Shown: piece after piece, positions 54,272 to 63,623 of the stretch | Position numbering within the stretch: the stretch's first letter is position 1 | Layout of the letters: each line of letters starts with the position of its first letter | NCBI RefSeq assembly: GCF_000263195.1 | Contig: NC_018748.1 | Coordinates: 4,402,001-4,466,000 of the forward strand | Direction of reading: 5' to 3' | DNA: 64,000 bases | Source: Emticicia oligotrophica DSM 17448 | GTDB taxonomy: Bacteria; Bacteroidota; Bacteroidia; Cytophagales; Spirosomataceae | Position numbers and translations under genes: made by a program | Notes under the pieces: model-generated | The model's database searches: none | What the model was told of the DNA's origin: nothing | What the model saw: the letters and a program-made list of their open reading frames with translations, nothing else

Positions 54272-55167
54272 TAGTCTATAAGCTCTTGAAAAGCTGTTTT
54301 TAATTGTATGATTTTCTCTTCAACTCCGTTAATCGTACCTTCTTTTTCTTGCTTGAAAAGCAACAAATTTTCTGTATCCATATTTCCGACTAATTCATCT
54401 GCGGCCATTGGACACCCTCCATATCCTAATATAGCACCATCAAATCTTCTGCAACCACCTTGATAAGCCGCATTAATTTTTTCGTACCAAGTTTGAGGAG
54501 TAGTATGTAAATGGGCACCAAATTCTAAATTTGGGTAACTTGGAATTAAATGATTGAACAAATAATTGATTGTTTCGGGAGTACCAACGCCTACGGTATC
54601 AGACAAAGAAAATATTTTTATGTCTAATTTTTGTAGTTCATCTACCCATTGAATAGCAATTTCAGCATTCCATTCATCACCATAAGGATTGCCAAAGCCC
54701 ATTGAAATATAGATAACTAATTCTTTATTAGCTTTTTCTGTAATTTCTTGAATTCCTTTTACCCTTTCCAATGATTCAACAATACTTGCATTTGTATTTC
54801 TTAATTGAAAAGTTTCTGATATTGAAAATGGATAACCCAAATATGTAATTTCTTCAAATGCTGCTGCTTCCGTAGCTCCACGTTCATTAGCAATGATTGC
54901 TAATAACTTTGAGCTTGAATGATTTAATTTCAATTTTCCTAATACTTGCTTTGTATCGGCCATTTGTGGAATGGCTTTGGGCGAGACAAAACTTCCAAAA
55001 TCTATGGTACTAAAAAGCTGACTTTCTAGTAAAAGATTGAGGTATTTAGCTTTTTTTTCAGTTGAAATTATATCATGAAGCCCTTGAATGGCATCACGTG
55101 GACATTCAATTAATTGAATATTTTTATTGTCCCACAGCGTTTTTATTGAATCATTAACTCTGTTCAA
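54271..55167 (-). CDS. Hydroxymethylglutaryl-CoA lyase
   Basis: A 298-residue TIM-barrel lyase splitting HMG-CoA into acetoacetate and acetyl-CoA. Metal and catalytic segments are ECPRDAIQG, GAHLHTTP and the catalytic cysteine loop GYGGCPMA. ECPRDAIQG replaces the textbook VGPRDGLQ. The frame has no ATG before the conserved N-terminus, and the start is the TTG at 55167. The next gene overlaps by one base. The palindrome-rich spacer 55168-55460 lies upstream, separating it from the acyl-CoA dehydrogenase. Confidence 0.9.
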   Translation of the reverse strand: MNRVNDSIKTLWDNKNIQLIECPRDAIQGLHDIISTEKKAKYLNLLLESQLFSTIDFGSFVSPKAIPQMADTKQVLGKLKLNHSSSKLLAIIANERGATEAAAFEEITYLGYPFSISETFQLRNTNASIVESLERVKGIQEITEKANKELVIYISMGFGNPYGDEWNAEIAIQWVDELQKLDIKIFSLSDTVGVGTPETINYLFNHLIPSYPNLEFGAHLHTTPQTWYEKINAAYQGGCRRFDGAILGYGGCPMAADELVGNMDTENLLLFKQEKEGTINGVEEKIIQLKTAFQELID

Positions 55168-55209
55168 TTTATTGAAAATTTTAATTCTTTTTAATTATAA
55201 ATTTTGAAG

Positions 55210-55455
55210 TATATCTCAGATAAACCTTGGCACGGTTCAACTTAAAGACTTAAATATTAAAGCAACTATTTAGAATTGAACCAAATCAGCGAATAAATTC
55301 GACTACTAGGAGAACAAATGAATTGTTAATTTTTTGCTGACTTAAAGTCAGCAAAAGTAATTATCTTTCATTTATTCCATTAGATACTCATTTTTATGAG
55401 TGAATTTATCAATATGATTCTAAATATTTATAAAGTTTGAAGCCGTGCCACGGAT
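55210..55455. repeat. Palindrome-rich insert with imperfect terminal inverted repeats
   Basis: The ends show inverted copies of TGGCACGG-TTCAA-CTT: left at about 55228-55243, right (reverse complement) at about 55434-55450. TATATC/GATATA lies outside and TAAATATT inside at both ends. Within are a 25-base palindrome (55332-55356), an ACTCAT/ATGAGT hairpin (55386-55401) and GGTTCAA/TTGAACC (55234-55240, 55276-55282). No ORF is present. It looks like a non-autonomous mobile element or a structured regulatory block, and the whole stretch is 245 bases. Confidence 0.45.
55332..55356. promoter_or_regulatory. Perfect 25-base palindrome
   Basis: TTTTGCTGACTT, a central A, and AAGTCAGCAAAA. The T-run precedes and the A-run follows the stem on both strands, the opposite of a terminator. 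A protein-binding dyad site between two genes of the acyl-CoA operon, or the core of the surrounding element, is more likely. Confidence 0.55.
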
Positions 55456-55460
55456 ATATT

Positions 55461-56609
55461 TTACTTACAAATTTCTCTACTGATAACTAATTTTTGAATT
55501 TCGCTTGTTCCTTCTCCAATAGTACAAAGTTTGGCATCACGATAAAACTTTTCTGCAGGAAAATCTTTGGTGTAGCCGTATCCTCCATGAATTTGGATAC
55601 TTTCTGTAGAAACTTCAACAGCCGTTTCTGAAGCAAAAAGTTTTGCCATAGCCCCTTCTTTAGTCATTTTTTTGCCTAAGTTCTTTAAAGTACCTGCATT
55701 TCGTGTCAATAATTCAGAAGCCTCTATTTTAGTAACCATTTCTGCTAATTTAAAGCTAATTCCTTGAAAATTGATAATGGTTTTACCAAACTGTGCTCTC
55801 TCTTGAGCATATTTCAAAGCTGCTTTGTAGGCTCCTTTGGCAATTCCCAACGAAAGTGCTGCAATAGAGATTCTACCACCATCAAGTATTTTTAATGATT
55901 GAACAAATCCTTCACCGACTTCGCCTAAAACATTATCTTTATGAATTCGGCAATTATCAAAAAATAAGCAAGCTGTTTCGCTGGCTCTCATCCCTAATTT
56001 ATTTTCTTTTTTTCCAGCAGAAAAGCCGGGTGTTCCTTTTTCAATGACGAAAGCAGTAATTCCGTGTGAATCATTTTTCTCCCCAGTTCGTGCAATTACA
56101 ACGGCAAGTTCTGAACTAATAGCATGGGTAATAAAGTTTTTTGAACCATTCAGCACAAAATAATCCCCATCTTGAACAGCCGTGGTGCTCATTCCTCCTG
56201 CATCAGAGCCTGTCCCTGTTTCAGTAAGTCCCCAAGCACCAATCCATTCACCAGATGCTAATTTTGGCAAATATTTCTGTCTTTGTTCTTCATTACCAAA
56301 AGTTAGAATATGATTTGTGCAAAGAGAATTGTGAGCAGCCACTGAAAGACCAATCGCACCACAAACTTGTGATATTTCATCAATTATCGTAATATATTCT
56401 TGGTATCCGAGTCCCGAACCGCCATACATTTCTGGCACTAATACGCCCATGAAGCCATATTCGCCCATTTTATGAAATAATTCAACTGGGAAAATTTGCT
56501 TTTCGTCCCACTCCATTAAATTTGGTCTGATGTAATTTTCAGCGAAGTCTTTTGCACTTTGACGAATCATTTCTAATTGTTCGTCGATTTCTAGCTCTAA
56601 GTGTGTCAT
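55461..56609 (-). CDS. Acyl-CoA dehydrogenase
   Basis: A 382-residue FAD enzyme from the ATG at 56609. It has the FAD-binding LTETGTGSDAGGM segment and the C-terminal catalytic motif FYRDAKLCTIGEGTSEIQ. The glutamate in GEGTSE is the general base of the short/medium-chain class. True isovaleryl-CoA dehydrogenases have Ala or Gly there, so this is not a classical one despite the leucine-type neighbours. A short-branched-chain or short-chain substrate is more likely. It shares the strand of the HMG-CoA lyase pair, and the spacer 55168-55460 is unusually structured. Confidence 0.9.
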   Translation of the reverse strand: MTHLELEIDEQLEMIRQSAKDFAENYIRPNLMEWDEKQIFPVELFHKMGEYGFMGVLVPEMYGGSGLGYQEYITIIDEISQVCGAIGLSVAAHNSLCTNHILTFGNEEQRQKYLPKLASGEWIGAWGLTETGTGSDAGGMSTTAVQDGDYFVLNGSKNFITHAISSELAVVIARTGEKNDSHGITAFVIEKGTPGFSAGKKENKLGMRASETACLFFDNCRIHKDNVLGEVGEGFVQSLKILDGGRISIAALSLGIAKGAYKAALKYAQERAQFGKTIINFQGISFKLAEMVTKIEASELLTRNAGTLKNLGKKMTKEGAMAKLFASETAVEVSTESIQIHGGYGYTKDFPAEKFYRDAKLCTIGEGTSEIQKLVISREICK

Positions 56610-56748
56610 AGTAAATTTTAGTTTGTTGATAAATAATTGCAAAGCTAATGATTGTTTTAACAATTATTTAACATATTTGCAGAAAAATTGTTTCTAACTT
56701 AGAAAATATATAACTATTTTGCTTCATCAACGAAATATAACAAGAATT

Positions 56749-58353
56749 ATGCAAACAATGGAAGATTTATTGAAGGAATTGACTGAGAAATATGAGCAAG
56801 TGAAATTAGGAGGTGGCTTGAAGAAAATACAAGCTCATAAGGCAAAAGGAAAACTTACTGCTCGTGAAAGGATTGACTATTTGGTTGATAAAAATACAAA
56901 GTACATTGAATTTGGGGTTTTTGCAGGAGAGGGAATGTATGAAGAGGAGGGAGGTTGCCCTAATGGAGGTTGCGTTTGCGTAATTGGCTACGTTTCTGGC
57001 AGACTTTGCGTGATTGTTTCAAATGATGCTACTGTGAAAGCAGGTGCTTGGTTTCCGATTTCAGCAAAGAAAAATTTGAGAGCTCAAGAAATTGCTATGG
57101 AAAACCATTTACCAATTATTTATTTGGTTGATTCGGCAGGAGTTTATTTACCCATGCAAGCTGAGGTTTTTCCAGATAAAGAACATTTTGGTCGAATTTT
57201 TAGAAATAATGCTCACATGTCATCAATGGGAATACCACAAGTAGCCGCAATTATGGGTAGTTGTGTAGCAGGTGGTGCATATTTGCCAATCATGTCTGAT
57301 TACGCTTTAATCGTTGAAGGAAGTGGTTCTGTTTTTTTAGCAGGTTCTTATTTAGTGAAGTCTTCAATTGGTGAAGATGTTGATAATGAGACACTTGGCG
57401 GAGCAACTACTCATTGCGAAATTTCGGGAGTAACTGATAATAAGTTTCCAAACGATGAAGCATGCTTAGATGAAATCAGAAAGATTTTTGATAAAATGGG
57501 TCACTTTGAAAAAGCTGGTTTTGATAGAAAAGCCACTGTTTTACCACAAAAAGACCCCAAAGAAATTTACTCCAAACTACCAATTGACCGAACAAAACCT
57601 TACGATATGCTTGAAATTATTGAGCGTATTGTTGATAATTCTGAATTTGACCAATATAAACAAGGGTATGGACAAACTATTCTCTGCGGAACAGCTCGAA
57701 TTGATGGTTGGGCAGTTGGAATTGTAGCAAACCAAAGAAAAATTGTGAAATCAAAAAAGGGAGAAATGCAAATGGGCGGTGTTATTTATTCTGATTCGGC
57801 AGATAAAGCGGCTCGTTTCATTATGAATTGTAACCAACAAAAAATTCCTTTAGTTTTTTTGCAAGATGTAACAGGATTTATGGTAGGAAGTAGGTCAGAG
57901 CATGGTGGTATTATTAAAGATGGAGCAAAAATGGTTAATGCAATGGCCAACTCGGTAGTTCCAAAATTTACGTTTATTGTTGGTAATTCGTATGGGGCTG
58001 GTAATTACGCAATGTGCGGAAAAGCTTATGACCCTCGCTTAATTTACTCATGGGTTACTGGTCAAATGGCTGTTATGAGTGGTGCATCAGCTGCGAAAAC
58101 TTTAGTGCAAATTCAAACAGCAACACTTAAATCGAAGGGTATAGCCATTGGTGAAGATGAAGAAAAGGAACTTTTGGATAAAATTACCGACCGATATAAT
58201 TCACAATTGAGTCCTTACTATGCTGCCTCTAATCTTTGGGTTGATGGTGTAATTGACCCACTTGAAACAAGAAAGATAATTTCTATGGGAATTGAAGCTG
58301 CCAACCATGCACCAATTACCAAAAGATACAACGTTGGGGTAATTCAAACCTAG
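56749..58353 (+). CDS. Acyl-CoA carboxylase carboxyltransferase subunit (methylcrotonyl-CoA type)
   Basis: A 534-residue biotin-dependent carboxyltransferase with the two crotonase-like halves. AGGAYLPIMSDYALIVEGSGSVFLAGSYLVKSSIGEDVDNETLGGATTH and LQDVTGFMVGSRSEHGGIIKDGAKM are typical of the methylcrotonyl-CoA beta subunit rather than propionyl-CoA carboxylase. Neighbouring HMG-CoA lyase and hydratase genes support leucine degradation. The biotin carboxylase subunit is not in the window. It starts 139 bases from the divergent acyl-CoA dehydrogenase, so the two directions probably share control. ATG 56758 is an alternative start. Confidence 0.9.
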   Translation: MQTMEDLLKELTEKYEQVKLGGGLKKIQAHKAKGKLTARERIDYLVDKNTKYIEFGVFAGEGMYEEEGGCPNGGCVCVIGYVSGRLCVIVSNDATVKAGAWFPISAKKNLRAQEIAMENHLPIIYLVDSAGVYLPMQAEVFPDKEHFGRIFRNNAHMSSMGIPQVAAIMGSCVAGGAYLPIMSDYALIVEGSGSVFLAGSYLVKSSIGEDVDNETLGGATTHCEISGVTDNKFPNDEACLDEIRKIFDKMGHFEKAGFDRKATVLPQKDPKEIYSKLPIDRTKPYDMLEIIERIVDNSEFDQYKQGYGQTILCGTARIDGWAVGIVANQRKIVKSKKGEMQMGGVIYSDSADKAARFIMNCNQQKIPLVFLQDVTGFMVGSRSEHGGIIKDGAKMVNAMANSVVPKFTFIVGNSYGAGNYAMCGKAYDPRLIYSWVTGQMAVMSGASAAKTLVQIQTATLKSKGIAIGEDEEKELLDKITDRYNSQLSPYYAASNLWVDGVIDPLETRKIISMGIEAANHAPITKRYNVGVIQT

Positions 58354-58364
58354 TATAAAAAATA

Positions 58365-58503
58365 GAGTCATCCCGAATCTAGAAAAACTCGTTCATGGCC
58401 GTCTAAGTTGATGCTATCAGTTTAACTGAGGTGGGGGAACCTAGACGGCAGTGAAAGTTTGGCTAAAGTGATATTTAGCCAAATTTGGGATGACTCATTT
58501 TTT
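58365..58503. ncRNA. Foldable three-helix element between convergent genes (candidate structured RNA, large terminator or small palindromic element)
   Basis: Outer helix 58365-58378 pairs with 58483-58496 (14 bp, one G-U). Inside it, 58398-58409 pairs with 58438-58449 (11 of 12) enclosing TCAGTT/AACTGA (58417-58422, 58424-58429). Then TTTGGCTAAA (58458-58467) pairs perfectly with TTTAGCCAAA (58474-58483) around a 6-base loop. A T-run follows on plus (58498-58503), with a corresponding T-rich end on minus. The whole 163-base spacer between two convergent genes is this structure. It contains no ORF. Confidence 0.5.
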
Positions 58504-58516
58504 GATAAATAACATA

Positions 58517-60841
58517 TTAGTATTCTACACTGGCCGAAGATTTTGAACCTACTTCAATTTCTTTTCCATATATCAGAACTTTTATTTTATCGCCAGTTAT
58601 ATTCTCAATTTTGATGTTATTTCCTTTGATAACTATATTTAAAGCATTTCCTCTAAATCCAACTCTGAAAGAGAAACCTTCCCATTGTTCGGGTAAAAAT
58701 GGCTCAAATGAAAGTTTATCATTTTTCACACGAAGTCCACCAAAACCCTTCACAACTGACATCCAAGTTCCAGCCATAGACGTAATATGAAGACCATCTT
58801 CAGTATCGTTGTTATAATCATCAATGTCAAGTCGGGCTGTTCTTACATACATTTCATAAGCCTTATCCTTTCTACCTAATTTGGCTGCAAGTATCACGTG
58901 AACACAAGGAGAAAGCGATGATTCATGAACAGTCATTGGCTCATAAAAATCGAAATTTCTACGTAAGTCATCAATGCTAAAGTCTTCTTCAAAGAAAAAC
59001 ATTCCCTGTAAAACATCTGCCTGTTTGATAAAACAAGAACGTAAAATTCTGTCCCATGACCATTTTTGGTTAATTGGACGGTGTTTGGTAATGGCTTCTA
59101 CGGTAAGTAATTCTTTATCAAGGAAACCATCTTGTTGTAAGAAAACTTGACGGTTCTCATCATAAGGAAAATACATATTATCAATGATATGCTGCCACTT
59201 TGACGCTTCGGTATCAAAATTTAGCTTAGTTTTTTCAATAATTTCATTGAATTTTTCAAGATTCTGATTTTTTAATGTCTTGAAACCTTCCAATGTATAT
59301 TTCAAACACCAAACCGCTAAATAATTGGTGTACCAGTTATTATTTACGTTATTTTCATATTCATTCGGACCCGTCACGCCAAGCATTACATATTTGTTTT
59401 TGTCGCTTGACCAGTTTACTCGTTGAGCCCAGAATCTTGAAATTCCAGTTAATACTTCTAGTCCATATTCCTCTAAATATTTCGAATCACCAGTGTAACG
59501 AATATAATCATAAATTGCGTAGGCAATGGCACCATTTCTATGAATCTCTTCAAAGGTAATCTCCCACTCATTATGACATTCTTCTCCATTCATGGTAACC
59601 ATTGGGTAAAGAGCTGCTCCATCAGAAAAACCAAGTTTCTCTGCATTTTCAATGGCTTTTTGGAGGTGATTATGTCGATAAACTAAAAGGTTTCGGGCAA
59701 CTTTTTGTTCAGAAGTAGAAAGATAAAACGGTAAACAGTAGGCTTCTGTGTCCCAATAGGTAACACCACCGTATTTTTCACCAGTAAATCCTTTTGGTCC
59801 GATATTCAATCTTGCATCTTCACCCGTATAAGTTTGTTGTAAATGGAAAATATTGAAACGAATGGCTTGTTGTGCTGCCACATCTCCCTCAATTTGAATA
59901 TCATTACCTTCCCATTTTTTAGCCCATGCCGCTGTTTGCTCAGCTAACATTTGTTCAAATCCCTTTTGACTAATTTTGGCAATATAAGATTTTGTATCTT
60001 CAGTTAAATCTTCAATCGTATGATTTTCAGATGAAAGATTTACAGCATACTTTACGATTGTATAAGTCTGATTTTCTTCAAGATTAATCTTAAATTCATT
60101 CGCAACATATTTCTCTGATTTGATTGGAAAAGTAGCAAAATCAACTTTTTCTAAGCCTTTAAAAACTTCAAAAGTCATGCCTGTGCAAACTTGGAAAGTA
60201 GGAACAGTATCCCAAGCCGATTTCTTAGTCTCTAAGGTTAAAAATGCCTCTCCATGTGCAGTTTCTTTGGCAATTTCATTCCAAAATTTTTCACCATGGT
60301 TAGAATCTTTGTTTGAAACATCACCATCTAGCGAAATAGTAATTTTTGCAGTGGCATAAAAGTTTACTGGTGTAATGCTATATTTAATTACTCCACTTTC
60401 ATCATCGACCAAACTTAAAAACCTTTGTGAATGTATTTTAAGTGTTTTTCCACCAGTTAATTCAATTGTACAAATTCTTTCAAGAACACCTGTTTTCATG
60501 TTGAGTGTTCTTGTAAAATCAAGCACTTTTGATGTATTCAAATCGACTACTTCTCCATCAATTTCGATGTCAATGCCCGTCCAATTACAAGCATTTATTA
60601 CTTTGGCAAAGTAGTTTGGGTAACCGTTTTTCCACCAACCAACTCTCGTTTTGTCTGGAAACCAAACTCCTGCTACATAATTCCCTTGAAGGGTTTTTCC
60701 TGAAAACTTTTCTTCAAAGTTCCCTCTTCCACCCATACGGCCATTTCCTAAACTCATCAAACTTTCAGTAATTTCATTGAATTCAGGATGGAAACCATTC
60801 TCTACGATGCACCATTCATCGTGTGTTATATAATTTTTCAT
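58517..60841 (-). CDS. GH65 maltose (or related disaccharide) phosphorylase
   Basis: A 774-residue inverting phosphorylase of glycoside hydrolase family 65. It cleaves maltose (or a similar alpha-disaccharide) with phosphate to beta-glucose 1-phosphate and glucose, in the cytosol. Length and order are usual: an N-terminal beta-sandwich to about 270, a linker, then the (alpha/alpha)6 barrel with GVTYWDTEAYCLP and GVTGPNEYENNVNNNWYTN. The latter holds the catalytic acid (E494 of GPNEY). The phosphate site HESSLSPC is also visible. The partner beta-phosphoglucomutase is directly upstream. Kojibiose or trehalose specificity cannot be excluded by eye. Confidence 0.92.
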   Translation of the reverse strand: MKNYITHDEWCIVENGFHPEFNEITESLMSLGNGRMGGRGNFEEKFSGKTLQGNYVAGVWFPDKTRVGWWKNGYPNYFAKVINACNWTGIDIEIDGEVVDLNTSKVLDFTRTLNMKTGVLERICTIELTGGKTLKIHSQRFLSLVDDESGVIKYSITPVNFYATAKITISLDGDVSNKDSNHGEKFWNEIAKETAHGEAFLTLETKKSAWDTVPTFQVCTGMTFEVFKGLEKVDFATFPIKSEKYVANEFKINLEENQTYTIVKYAVNLSSENHTIEDLTEDTKSYIAKISQKGFEQMLAEQTAAWAKKWEGNDIQIEGDVAAQQAIRFNIFHLQQTYTGEDARLNIGPKGFTGEKYGGVTYWDTEAYCLPFYLSTSEQKVARNLLVYRHNHLQKAIENAEKLGFSDGAALYPMVTMNGEECHNEWEITFEEIHRNGAIAYAIYDYIRYTGDSKYLEEYGLEVLTGISRFWAQRVNWSSDKNKYVMLGVTGPNEYENNVNNNWYTNYLAVWCLKYTLEGFKTLKNQNLEKFNEIIEKTKLNFDTEASKWQHIIDNMYFPYDENRQVFLQQDGFLDKELLTVEAITKHRPINQKWSWDRILRSCFIKQADVLQGMFFFEEDFSIDDLRRNFDFYEPMTVHESSLSPCVHVILAAKLGRKDKAYEMYVRTARLDIDDYNNDTEDGLHITSMAGTWMSVVKGFGGLRVKNDKLSFEPFLPEQWEGFSFRVGFRGNALNIVIKGNNIKIENITGDKIKVLIYGKEIEVGSKSSASVEY

Positions 60842-60937
60842 TTTTAAAAGGGGCTCACGGCCTGTATTTTAATTTTAGTTAAAGTATTTTATAAGGTTGG
60901 TAGGATTATTACACTTTTAAATAATTTTCATTAAATA

Positions 60938-61588
60938 TCATAAAATCTTTGAAAGTAAATCTGATAAATTGATATTTTCGAATGATTTTAATACTAAATC
61001 GGCTTGCGTTAGTACATTTTCATGTCCAATACCAATCACTTTCATACCTGCTCTTTTTCCTGCTTCAACTCCTGCTACTGCATCTTCAAAAACTAAACAT
61101 TCATTTGCTTGAAGCCCTAATTCTTCAGCTCCTTTCAAGAATACTTCAGGGTCTGGTTTGCCGTTTGATATTTTTGTGCCATCTATAATTGCATCGAAGT
61201 CATTGATTAAACCCACTCCTTCGAGAATCATTTTGGCATTTTTACTTACTGAACCTAGAGCAATTTTGATATCAGTTTTTTTGATTTGTTCAAAAAAGTC
61301 TTTTACTCCTGGTAAAATATCATCAGAAGTCATTTGACTAACCAAGGTCAGATAATGTTCATTTTTCTTGGCAGCTAATATTAATTTTTCCTCTTCAGAA
61401 AGCATTACATTCCCATGTTGGAGTATGAGGTTGAGGGAGTCCATTCTACTAACTCCTTTTAAACTTTCATTGAATTCTTCGGAAATATCAAATCCTAAAT
61501 CATTGGCCATTTTTCGCCAAGCTTGGTAATGGAAAATGGCTGTTTCTACAATTACGCCATCTAAGTCAAATAAGAATCCTTTAATCAT
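60938..61588 (-). CDS. pgmB: Beta-phosphoglucomutase
   Basis: A 216-residue HAD-superfamily mutase converting beta-glucose 1-phosphate to glucose 6-phosphate, exactly the product of the adjacent GH65 phosphorylase. The nucleophile motif FDLDGV has D8 and D10. The cap-domain segment FHYQAWRKMANDLGF, LGSVSKNAK and the FEDAVAGVEAGKRAGM loop are intact. It lies between the amylase and the phosphorylase with gaps of 69 and 96 bases. Confidence 0.93.
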   Translation of the reverse strand: MIKGFLFDLDGVIVETAIFHYQAWRKMANDLGFDISEEFNESLKGVSRMDSLNLILQHGNVMLSEEEKLILAAKKNEHYLTLVSQMTSDDILPGVKDFFEQIKKTDIKIALGSVSKNAKMILEGVGLINDFDAIIDGTKISNGKPDPEVFLKGAEELGLQANECLVFEDAVAGVEAGKRAGMKVIGIGHENVLTQADLVLKSFENINLSDLLSKIL

Positions 61589-61600
61589 TATTATTGTTCA

Positions 61601-61617
61601 ACAATTTTAAAAATTGT
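61601..61617. other. Perfect AT-rich palindrome between GH13 and pgmB
   Basis: ACAATTTT, central A, AAAATTGT. It may be a hairpin in the operon mRNA or a regulator site. The composition allows chance. Confidence 0.25.
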
Positions 61618-61657
61618 CTATTGTTTAAGTCATTACTGCGTAACTGTTAAAATTAAG

Positions 61658-63535
61658 TTACTTTAATTCCAAAATCAAAGCTGTCATTGCTGGTACTTTG
61701 ATTGCAGATATGCCATTTAAAATTTCTCCTGTCATGATATTTTTGGCCGATTGAGCACCTTTCATAACCTCGGCAAAGTTTTCAGTTGAAACACTTGCTT
61801 CACTTGCTTTGGTATTACTAATTACCATGACTGTTTGCTTGTCGGTGTAGCGAAAATACACGTAAATACCTCCGTCAAATGGCGTAAACTGCATAAATTT
61901 ACCCTTTGTTAGTGCTTCTGAAGTTTTGCGATAGTTCAACAATTTTTTATTAAACTCAAACGCTTCATTCTCTTGAGAATTACGTCCAGCAACAGTAAAT
62001 TTATTTTCAATATCACCATTAAATCCACCTGAAAAATCTTTTCGTACCTCTGCATCCGTTGGATTTTTAAAATTTTTCATCAAAAATTCTGTTCCATAAT
62101 ACATTTGAGGCACCCCTCTAACGGTATAAAGCCATGTCAAACCTAACTTATATTTGTTAAAATCTTCTCCAATTACTGAGAAAAATCGGTCAGTATCATG
62201 ATTTTCTACGAATGGTACAAGTTTTTCTGGATTTTGATATACCATGTCTTGGGCAAGGGTTGTGTATAGGCGATTTACACCTTCATTCCAACCAAAATTT
62301 TCTTTCAAAGCAGTATTAATCGCACCTTGAACTTGGAAATCACAACTAGAAGGAAGATTACATTTGAATGGAATATTCAAGTTATTTTTTGTAAAGTAGG
62401 CTTGGCTGATAACAGTATTAACTGCAGACTCTCCAAATAATAGCATGTTTGGATGTTCATCAAGAATAGCCTTATTGCAAGCATTCATGAAATCCATATC
62501 ATTGTAGATGTAAGTATCAATTCTCCAAGCATCAATATTGAAATACTCGATGGTCCAGAGTGCATGTTGAATGAGGTAGGTTGCAAGAAGAGGGTCTTTT
62601 TGATTCAAATCGGGCAAGAATGATGTAAACCAGCCTTCTTCTGTTACTTTTTTATCATATTTAGAGCCGTTTACATCAATTAATGGTTGGTCTTTGTATG
62701 AAGTGTTTGTGTATTTATCCCAATTATGTAACCAACTTTTTCTTGGTAAATCCTTTACAAACCAAGCATCTTCACCTACATGGTTGTAAACAGCATCTTG
62801 AATTATTTTTATGCCTTTTTTATGAGCTTCATTGATAAGTTTTTGATAAGCTGCATTTCCTCCAAATCTGCGGTCAATTTGGTAGTGGTCAGTGAAATGA
62901 TAACCATGATATGAGCTTCTCATGGTTCCACCTTCATTAGTTTGGTGAGTATTATTTTCTACAACTGGTGTTAGCCAAAGAGCGGTAACTCCTAATTCGT
63001 TGAAATAATCAAGGTGGTTAATTATTCCTTGTAAATCACCTCCATGTCTCAACCATGGGCTTTTTCTATCGGCGTCTTTGTCAAACATATCATCAAACTT
63101 ATCATTTGATTCATCACCATTGGAAAAGCGGTCGGGCATCAATAAATACACCACATCTGCTTGCGAAACTGTTTGAGGCTTAGCTGTTCGGTTTTTTAGC
63201 TCGTAATTCATAATCGTACTTCCCGAACCATTCGAGAAAGTAAATTGAAGGTTTCCTGCTTTGGCGGCTTTGGAAATTTCCAAATCAATAAAAATATAAT
63301 TTGGATTTTCGGTGAGCTGAATTTTTTTTAGATTAACTCCAGTGTAGGGTTTGAGAGAAACTTTCGAACTACCCGTATTTTTGCCATAAACTAATATTTG
63401 CAGATTTGGGTTCTTCATGCCAACCCACCAATTTGTTGGGTTAATTCGTTGGATATCAGGTTTTTGAGAAAAAGCATAAGATAATATGCCTAATTGTACA
63501 AAAACAAGAAGGAGTAAACTTTTTGTCGCTTTCAT
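61658..63535 (-). CDS. Exported GH13 maltodextrin-degrading enzyme (SusA/neopullulanase-like)
   Basis: A 625-residue enzyme from the ATG at 63535 with signal peptide (LGILSYAFS). An N-terminal beta domain (INPTNWWVGMKNPNLQILVYG) of the cyclomaltodextrinase type precedes the catalytic barrel. The GH13 regions are complete: DAVYNHVG (region I), DAWRIDTYIY (nucleophile), FGESAVNT (acid) and FVENHDTDRF (region IV). The secreted or periplasmic enzyme would trim maltodextrin to maltose for the phosphorylase route downstream in the same operon. The longer reading from 63574 has no signal and is not used. Confidence 0.93.
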   Translation of the reverse strand: MKATKSLLLLVFVQLGILSYAFSQKPDIQRINPTNWWVGMKNPNLQILVYGKNTGSSKVSLKPYTGVNLKKIQLTENPNYIFIDLEISKAAKAGNLQFTFSNGSGSTIMNYELKNRTAKPQTVSQADVVYLLMPDRFSNGDESNDKFDDMFDKDADRKSPWLRHGGDLQGIINHLDYFNELGVTALWLTPVVENNTHQTNEGGTMRSSYHGYHFTDHYQIDRRFGGNAAYQKLINEAHKKGIKIIQDAVYNHVGEDAWFVKDLPRKSWLHNWDKYTNTSYKDQPLIDVNGSKYDKKVTEEGWFTSFLPDLNQKDPLLATYLIQHALWTIEYFNIDAWRIDTYIYNDMDFMNACNKAILDEHPNMLLFGESAVNTVISQAYFTKNNLNIPFKCNLPSSCDFQVQGAINTALKENFGWNEGVNRLYTTLAQDMVYQNPEKLVPFVENHDTDRFFSVIGEDFNKYKLGLTWLYTVRGVPQMYYGTEFLMKNFKNPTDAEVRKDFSGGFNGDIENKFTVAGRNSQENEAFEFNKKLLNYRKTSEALTKGKFMQFTPFDGGIYVYFRYTDKQTVMVISNTKASEASVSTENFAEVMKGAQSAKNIMTGEILNGISAIKVPAMTALILELK

Positions 63536-63623
63536 AAGTGTTAAAGTATTCGTTTCAATGGCAAAATAACACAAACAAACTATTTTTTCATAAAAAAATC
63601 CTGTTTAGATTTGAAACTAACTT

